Under the pieces are notes generated by a model. It searched no databases and was not told the origin of the DNA. It saw only the letters and a list, made by a program, of their open reading frames with translations. Both the position numbers and the translations under genes were made by a program. From Flavobacterium endophyticum (GTDB taxonomy: Bacteria; Bacteroidota; Bacteroidia; Flavobacteriales; Flavobacteriaceae), in contig NZ_RBLC01000001.1 of assembly GCF_003634455.1 (NCBI RefSeq), positions 1,437,927 through 1,501,926 on the forward strand: a stretch of DNA of 64,000 bases, in the 5' to 3' direction. Positions 60,275 through 64,000 of this stretch are shown here, one piece after another. How positions within the stretch are numbered: position 1 is the stretch's first letter; each line of letters starts with the position of its first letter.

Positions 60275-61870
60275 ATGAAAATAATAAGACTGTCCTTCCT
60301 TTCACTTCTATCAGTGTTGGTTTTATCAGGATGTGGTGCTTCAAAAAGCATGGCTCCAGTAACGAGTATCGAAAATCTTCCTTTGAAAACCTCAAAAATC
60401 AAAGAAGATGATTTAAAAAGATGGAGCCATCTGGATATCATAAAAGATACTGTTCCGGGAATGAGCGTTGACAAAGCCTATTCTCAATTGATCAAAAACA
60501 AAAAAGGCACGAAAGTGATAGTGGGCGTTGTCGATTCAGGAGTAGATATCGAACATCCGGACTTGAAACCTATTATCTGGACCAATCCAAAAGAAATTCC
60601 TGGAAACGGAATCGACGATGACAAAAACGGTTATATCGATGACATCCACGGATGGAATTTCCTTGGCGATATAAGCAATGAAACGCTAGAAATGACAAGA
60701 ATTGTCCGTAAAGGAGACGACGGTTCAGAAAATTTCAAAAAAGCTAAAGCAGCTTACGAAAAAGAGTACCAAGAAGCATTGGCATCAAAACAACAGTTTG
60801 ATTTCATCAACAATGCGGATAAGACCATCCAAAAAGAATTAAAAAAAGAAAATTATACGTTCGAAGACTTAAAAGCTTTTGAGCCTAAAGATCCGACTGT
60901 AAACCAATACAAAAAAGTAATGCTTTCGGTTATTTCGCAAGCTGGACCTGAGTTCAAGTCTGAGCTAAAAGAATACCAAGACCATATCTATAACCAGTTG
61001 AACTACAATTTGAATCTTGAGCATGATGGAAGAAAAATCATGGGCGATAATATCGACGACTTAAACGATTCAAAACATGGAAACAACAATGTTACCGGAC
61101 CTAAAAAAGAAGGTGCTTCTCACGGAACTCACGTTTCTGGAATCATTGCTCAAGTTAGAAACAATGGACTTGGCGGCGACGGTATTGCAAACAATGTAGC
61201 AATTATGGCTGTTAGAGCTGTGCCTGACGGAGATGAATACGATAAAGACATCGCTTTGGGTATCCGCTATGCGGTAGATAACGGAGCAAAAGTAATTAAC
61301 GGAAGTTTCGGAAAAGGATTTTCTCCACACAAACAATGGGTTTACGACGCGATCAAATATGCGGCAAGCAAAGACGTATTGATTGTTTTAGCAGCAGGAA
61401 ATGAAGGTGCTGACCTAGATGTAGAAGAGCGTTTCCCAAATGACAGAATCGCTTCTGGAGAAATCGCTGACAACGTAATAAAAGTAGGTGCTTTAGATAC
61501 AACATACGGAACAAACTTAGTAGCAAGCTTCTCTAACTACGGAAGCAAAGATGTAGATGTTTTCGCTCCTGGTGTTAAGATTTACGCTACTTATCCAAAC
61601 AACGAATACAAATACGAGCAAGGAACCTCTATGGCTTCTCCAAACGTTGCAGGAGTTGCTGCATTGATTCGTTCTTACTACCCATCACTTACAGCTTCTC
61701 AAGTGAAACACATTTTGATGGATTCTGGTATTCCAACTAATATTGATGTAGTTCTAAACGGTGAAAAATCAAACAAACGTTCGTTTTCAAAAATTTCGAC
61801 ATCCGGAAAAATGGTCAATGCTTATAATGCCTTGATTATGGCAGACAAAATGGCTAAGACAAAAAAATAA
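60275..61870 (+). CDS. S8 (subtilisin-like) serine peptidase, lipoprotein
   Basis: Envelope protease of 531 residues with lipoprotein signal (MKIIRLSFLSLLSVLVLSGC, Cys20). Complete catalytic set: Asp87 in GVVDSGVDIEHPDL, His283 in SHGTHVSG, oxyanion Asn in LAAGNEGAD and Ser452 in GTSMASPNVAG. The Asp-to-His distance of about 196 residues is much longer than the usual 35-60; the extra stretch (roughly residues 130-270) is charged and helical. The ATG at 60275 is preferred to an in-frame TTG two codons earlier. A terminator separates it from the M1 peptidase gene. Confidence 0.93.
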   Translation: MKIIRLSFLSLLSVLVLSGCGASKSMAPVTSIENLPLKTSKIKEDDLKRWSHLDIIKDTVPGMSVDKAYSQLIKNKKGTKVIVGVVDSGVDIEHPDLKPIIWTNPKEIPGNGIDDDKNGYIDDIHGWNFLGDISNETLEMTRIVRKGDDGSENFKKAKAAYEKEYQEALASKQQFDFINNADKTIQKELKKENYTFEDLKAFEPKDPTVNQYKKVMLSVISQAGPEFKSELKEYQDHIYNQLNYNLNLEHDGRKIMGDNIDDLNDSKHGNNNVTGPKKEGASHGTHVSGIIAQVRNNGLGGDGIANNVAIMAVRAVPDGDEYDKDIALGIRYAVDNGAKVINGSFGKGFSPHKQWVYDAIKYAASKDVLIVLAAGNEGADLDVEERFPNDRIASGEIADNVIKVGALDTTYGTNLVASFSNYGSKDVDVFAPGVKIYATYPNNEYKYEQGTSMASPNVAGVAALIRSYYPSLTASQVKHILMDSGIPTNIDVVLNGEKSNKRSFSKISTSGKMVNAYNALIMADKMAKTKK

Positions 61871-61888
61871 AATTCAACAACTTTCAAG

Positions 61889-61916
61889 ATGGAAGGGAGT
61901 TTCCCTTCCATTTTTT
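61889..61916 (+). terminator. Terminator between the subtilase and M1 peptidase genes
   Basis: Perfect 10-bp stem ATGGAAGGGA (61889-61898) / TCCCTTCCAT (61902-61911), loop GTT, then a T-run. It lies in the 59-bp gap, so the two protease genes are at most partly co-transcribed. Confidence 0.88.
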
Positions 61917-61929
61917 ATTTTATACACCT

Positions 61930-63834
61930 ATGAAACAACTATTTTTACTTTCAGTATTTTCATTATTCTGTGGAAATGCAAAGGCACAGAACGGTTATTG
62001 GCAGCAACACGTCGATTATAAAATGGACGTAAACATGGATGTAAAAACATACCAATACAAAGGAAAACAAGAGCTGGTTTATACGAACAATTCACCAGAC
62101 ACTTTGAAAAAAGTCTTTTTCCATTTATACAACAATGCTTTCCAGCCTGGAAGCGAAATGGACATCAGGCTGCAGACAATTGTTGATCCTGACAAAAGGA
62201 TGGTCAAGACGTCAAAATCTGGCGGGGTTGAAAAAACCGAAAGCAGAATCAGCCTTTTAAAGCCCAATCAGATGGGCTACCTTAACGTGACCAATTTCAT
62301 GCAAGATGGCGTTTCGGCTACAACAACCGCTGTTGGAACTGTCTTAGAAGTTGAATTGGTCAAACCCTTGGCTCCAAAAAGCAAGACCAAATTTACCTTA
62401 GATTTTGACGGACAAGTACCTGAACAAATCCGCCGCTCTGGAAGAAATAGTTCCGAAGGTGTTGCGCTTTCGATGACGCAATGGTATCCAAAAATGGCCG
62501 AATATGATTTTGAAGGATGGCACGCCGATCCGTATATTGGAAGAGAATTTCACGGCGTTTGGGGAAATTTTGACGTAAAAATCACTATCGATAAGAAATA
62601 CGTTTTGGGAGGAACAGGATATCTCCAAAATAAAAACGAAATCGGACACGGCTACGAAGATGCAGGTGTCGAAGTAAAAATTCCTAGAAAAGTAAAAACA
62701 CTGACTTGGCATTTCAATGCACCTATGGTGCATGACTTCAGCTGGGCTGCCGACAAAGATTATGTCCACGATATTTATAAAGGCCCGAACAACGTAGAGC
62801 TGCATTTCTTCTACAAAGACAAAGCAAAACTTAGAGAAAACTGGAAAAAAATGCAACCAAAAACGGCTGAATTGATGGATTTCTATAATAAAAATGTAGG
62901 TCCTTACCCGTACAAACAATACTCTGTTATTCAAGGAGGCGATGGCGGTATGGAATATGCCATGTGTACTCTCATTACTGGAGAAAGATCGTATGGAAGC
63001 CTTGTTGGAGTTACAGCTCACGAAATGGCCCACTCTTGGTTCCAACATGTTTTAGCAACAAATGAATCCAAACACGGCTGGATGGACGAAGGATTTACTT
63101 CCTATATTTCTGATTTGGCAATGGCAAAAGTTTTGCCGAATAAAGACGAAAAGAATCCATTTGAGTCGGCTTATTCTAACTATTTTTATATGGTTCAGAC
63201 TGGAAAAGAACAGCCACAATCTACCCATGCAGATCGATTTGAAGAAAATATGGTGTATGGTATCTCATCTTATAGCAAAGGAGAAATTTTCCTTACACAG
63301 CTAGGATACATTATCGGACAGGCAAATCTTCAAAAAACACTTCATAAATTTTATAATGACTTCAAATTCAAGCACCCGACACCAAATGACATCAAAAGAA
63401 CCGCTGAAAAGGTTTCAGGAATGAATTTGGATTGGTATTTGGTAGATTGGACACAGACAACCAATACCATCGATTATGCCATTAAAGAAGTACGAGATGC
63501 AGGCGGAAAGACAGAAGTTGTCCTGCAAAGAATAGGAAGAATGCCAATGCCTTTAGACATTGTTGTTACTTATGTGGATGGAAGCAAAGAAACATTCTAT
63601 GCGCCACTGCAGATGATGCGCGGCATAAAAGAAAATCCATATCCAGGCGTAAAAAGAACTTTCTTGAAAGGCTGGGATTGGGCCTATCCGTCGCTAAAAT
63701 TTACCATTGACAAAGGAATGGGACAAATCAGCAAGATTGAAATTGATCCCGAAAACCTCATGGCAGATGTCAAAAAAGACAATAACGTATATCCTGCTCC
63801 AATTCCGGATAACAGCAAGATCTTGAAAAACTAA
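61930..63834 (+). CDS. M1 family metallopeptidase (aminopeptidase N-like)
   Basis: Zinc peptidase of 634 residues exported by the signal peptide MKQLFLLSVFSLFCGNAKA. The substrate exopeptidase motif appears as GGDGGMEYAM, the zinc motif is His364-Glu365-x-x-His368 (AHEMAHSW) and the third ligand is Glu387 (WMDEGFTSY). The N-terminal domain YQYKGKQELVYTNNSPDTLKKVFFHLYNNAF is the beta-saddle typical of M1. Likely periplasmic, trimming peptides. The subtilase gene upstream makes a protease pair. Confidence 0.94.
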   Translation: MKQLFLLSVFSLFCGNAKAQNGYWQQHVDYKMDVNMDVKTYQYKGKQELVYTNNSPDTLKKVFFHLYNNAFQPGSEMDIRLQTIVDPDKRMVKTSKSGGVEKTESRISLLKPNQMGYLNVTNFMQDGVSATTTAVGTVLEVELVKPLAPKSKTKFTLDFDGQVPEQIRRSGRNSSEGVALSMTQWYPKMAEYDFEGWHADPYIGREFHGVWGNFDVKITIDKKYVLGGTGYLQNKNEIGHGYEDAGVEVKIPRKVKTLTWHFNAPMVHDFSWAADKDYVHDIYKGPNNVELHFFYKDKAKLRENWKKMQPKTAELMDFYNKNVGPYPYKQYSVIQGGDGGMEYAMCTLITGERSYGSLVGVTAHEMAHSWFQHVLATNESKHGWMDEGFTSYISDLAMAKVLPNKDEKNPFESAYSNYFYMVQTGKEQPQSTHADRFEENMVYGISSYSKGEIFLTQLGYIIGQANLQKTLHKFYNDFKFKHPTPNDIKRTAEKVSGMNLDWYLVDWTQTTNTIDYAIKEVRDAGGKTEVVLQRIGRMPMPLDIVVTYVDGSKETFYAPLQMMRGIKENPYPGVKRTFLKGWDWAYPSLKFTIDKGMGQISKIEIDPENLMADVKKDNNVYPAPIPDNSKILKN

Positions 63835-63836
63835 AT

Positions 63837-63866
63837 AAAAAAGGCGGACAATTGTCCGCCTTTTTT
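63837..63866. terminator. Bidirectional terminator after the M1 peptidase gene
   Basis: Near-perfect palindrome AAGGCGGACA/TGTCCGCCTT around AATT with A- and T-runs on both sides. It ends the M1 gene and overlaps the stop codon of the minus-strand gene at 63865. Confidence 0.92.
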
Positions 63867-64000
63867 AATTCATGGCATTAATCCTAATGCTTGCTTTTAC
63901 CAAAGCCAGCGCTTTTATTTTTGAAAGCTCCACATCTTTATCCTGATGGTGCTTATTTTGGCTTACGAGCCTCACACAGCCCGGATTTTCAGATTTCTGG
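63865..64000 (-). CDS. 3' end of an unrecognised minus-strand gene
   Basis: A minus-strand frame stays open from the window edge to a TAA at 63865-63867, giving the last 44 residues of a protein. They include GCVRLVSQNKHHQDKDVEL and the end KASIRINAMN. I do not recognise the family. The frame directly precedes a bidirectional terminator whose T-run serves this strand, which supports a real gene. The 5' part lies beyond the window. Confidence 0.5.
   Translation of the reverse strand, partial: QKSENPGCVRLVSQNKHHQDKDVELSKIKALALVKASIRINAMN

Overview
The window is chromosomal DNA of a Flavobacteriaceae bacterium, most likely Flavobacterium or a close relative. The evidence is direct: low-GC coding sequence, Bacteroidota-type promoter boxes (TAnnTTTG) upstream of many genes, type IX secretion (T9SS) sorting domains of both type A and type B, PorP/SprF and OmpA-like partners, many TonB-dependent receptors with carboxypeptidase-regulatory N-domains, and families largely confined to Bacteroidota (DUF5686, DUF3078, DUF2480, DUF5689, DUF6268). 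I see no rRNA, tRNA, CRISPR array, insertion sequence or prophage.

Layout. 1-6.6 kb: aldo/keto reductase (5' end missing), SDR dehydrogenase, AlbA_2-type protein, DUF5686 outer-membrane protein, metallophosphoesterase and a small beta-barrel protein. 6.6-9.3 kb: a small lipoprotein, then egtB-egtD for ergothioneine synthesis. 9.4-12.1 kb: a LytS/LytT two-component pair converging on a DUF6268 protein. 12.3-16.8 kb: ALDH7-like dehydrogenase, CorA, 3-hydroxyanthranilate dioxygenase and a secreted endonuclease/exonuclease/phosphatase. 16.9-21.7 kb: a TonB-dependent receptor with two surface lipoproteins, divergent from that phosphatase. 22.3-32.5 kb: a 2459-residue T9SS type B adhesin followed by its PorP/SprF and OmpA/PD40 partners. 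33.1-36.2 kb: a T9SS type A protein combining RCC1 and delta-60 repeats. 36.3-37.5 kb: hflX.

37.6-56.0 kb is the most coherent part. An iron-sulfur (SUF) system lies in two blocks on the minus strand: sufA-sufB-sufC-sufD at 56.0-52.0 kb, and sufS-lipoprotein-sufE-DUF59-DUF2480-DUF3078 at 41.7-37.6 kb. Between them sit about 10 kb of haem acquisition genes (hmuT-U-V-S on plus, hmuR-hmuY on minus) and two further lipoprotein genes. The parts form one pathway: haem captured by HmuY, moved through HmuR and HmuTUV, opened by HmuS, with iron then available for cluster assembly by SUF. Similar short palindromes sit directly after the predicted -7 boxes of hmuR and hmuT, which suggests a shared regulator.

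56.2-64 kb: an MBL-fold hydrolase, a MarR regulator with two palindromic operators ahead of an outer-membrane beta-barrel receptor, a lipoprotein subtilase with a large catalytic-domain insertion, an M1 aminopeptidase, and the 3' end of an unrecognised minus-strand gene.

Most genes are ordinary flavobacterial genes. The points most worth a second look are the SUF locus split by haem genes, the candidate haem operators, the surface phosphatase/receptor/DUF5689 locus, the large adhesin with its repeat structure and downstream hairpin, and several intergenic repeats, including an exact-period 11-bp tandem array.
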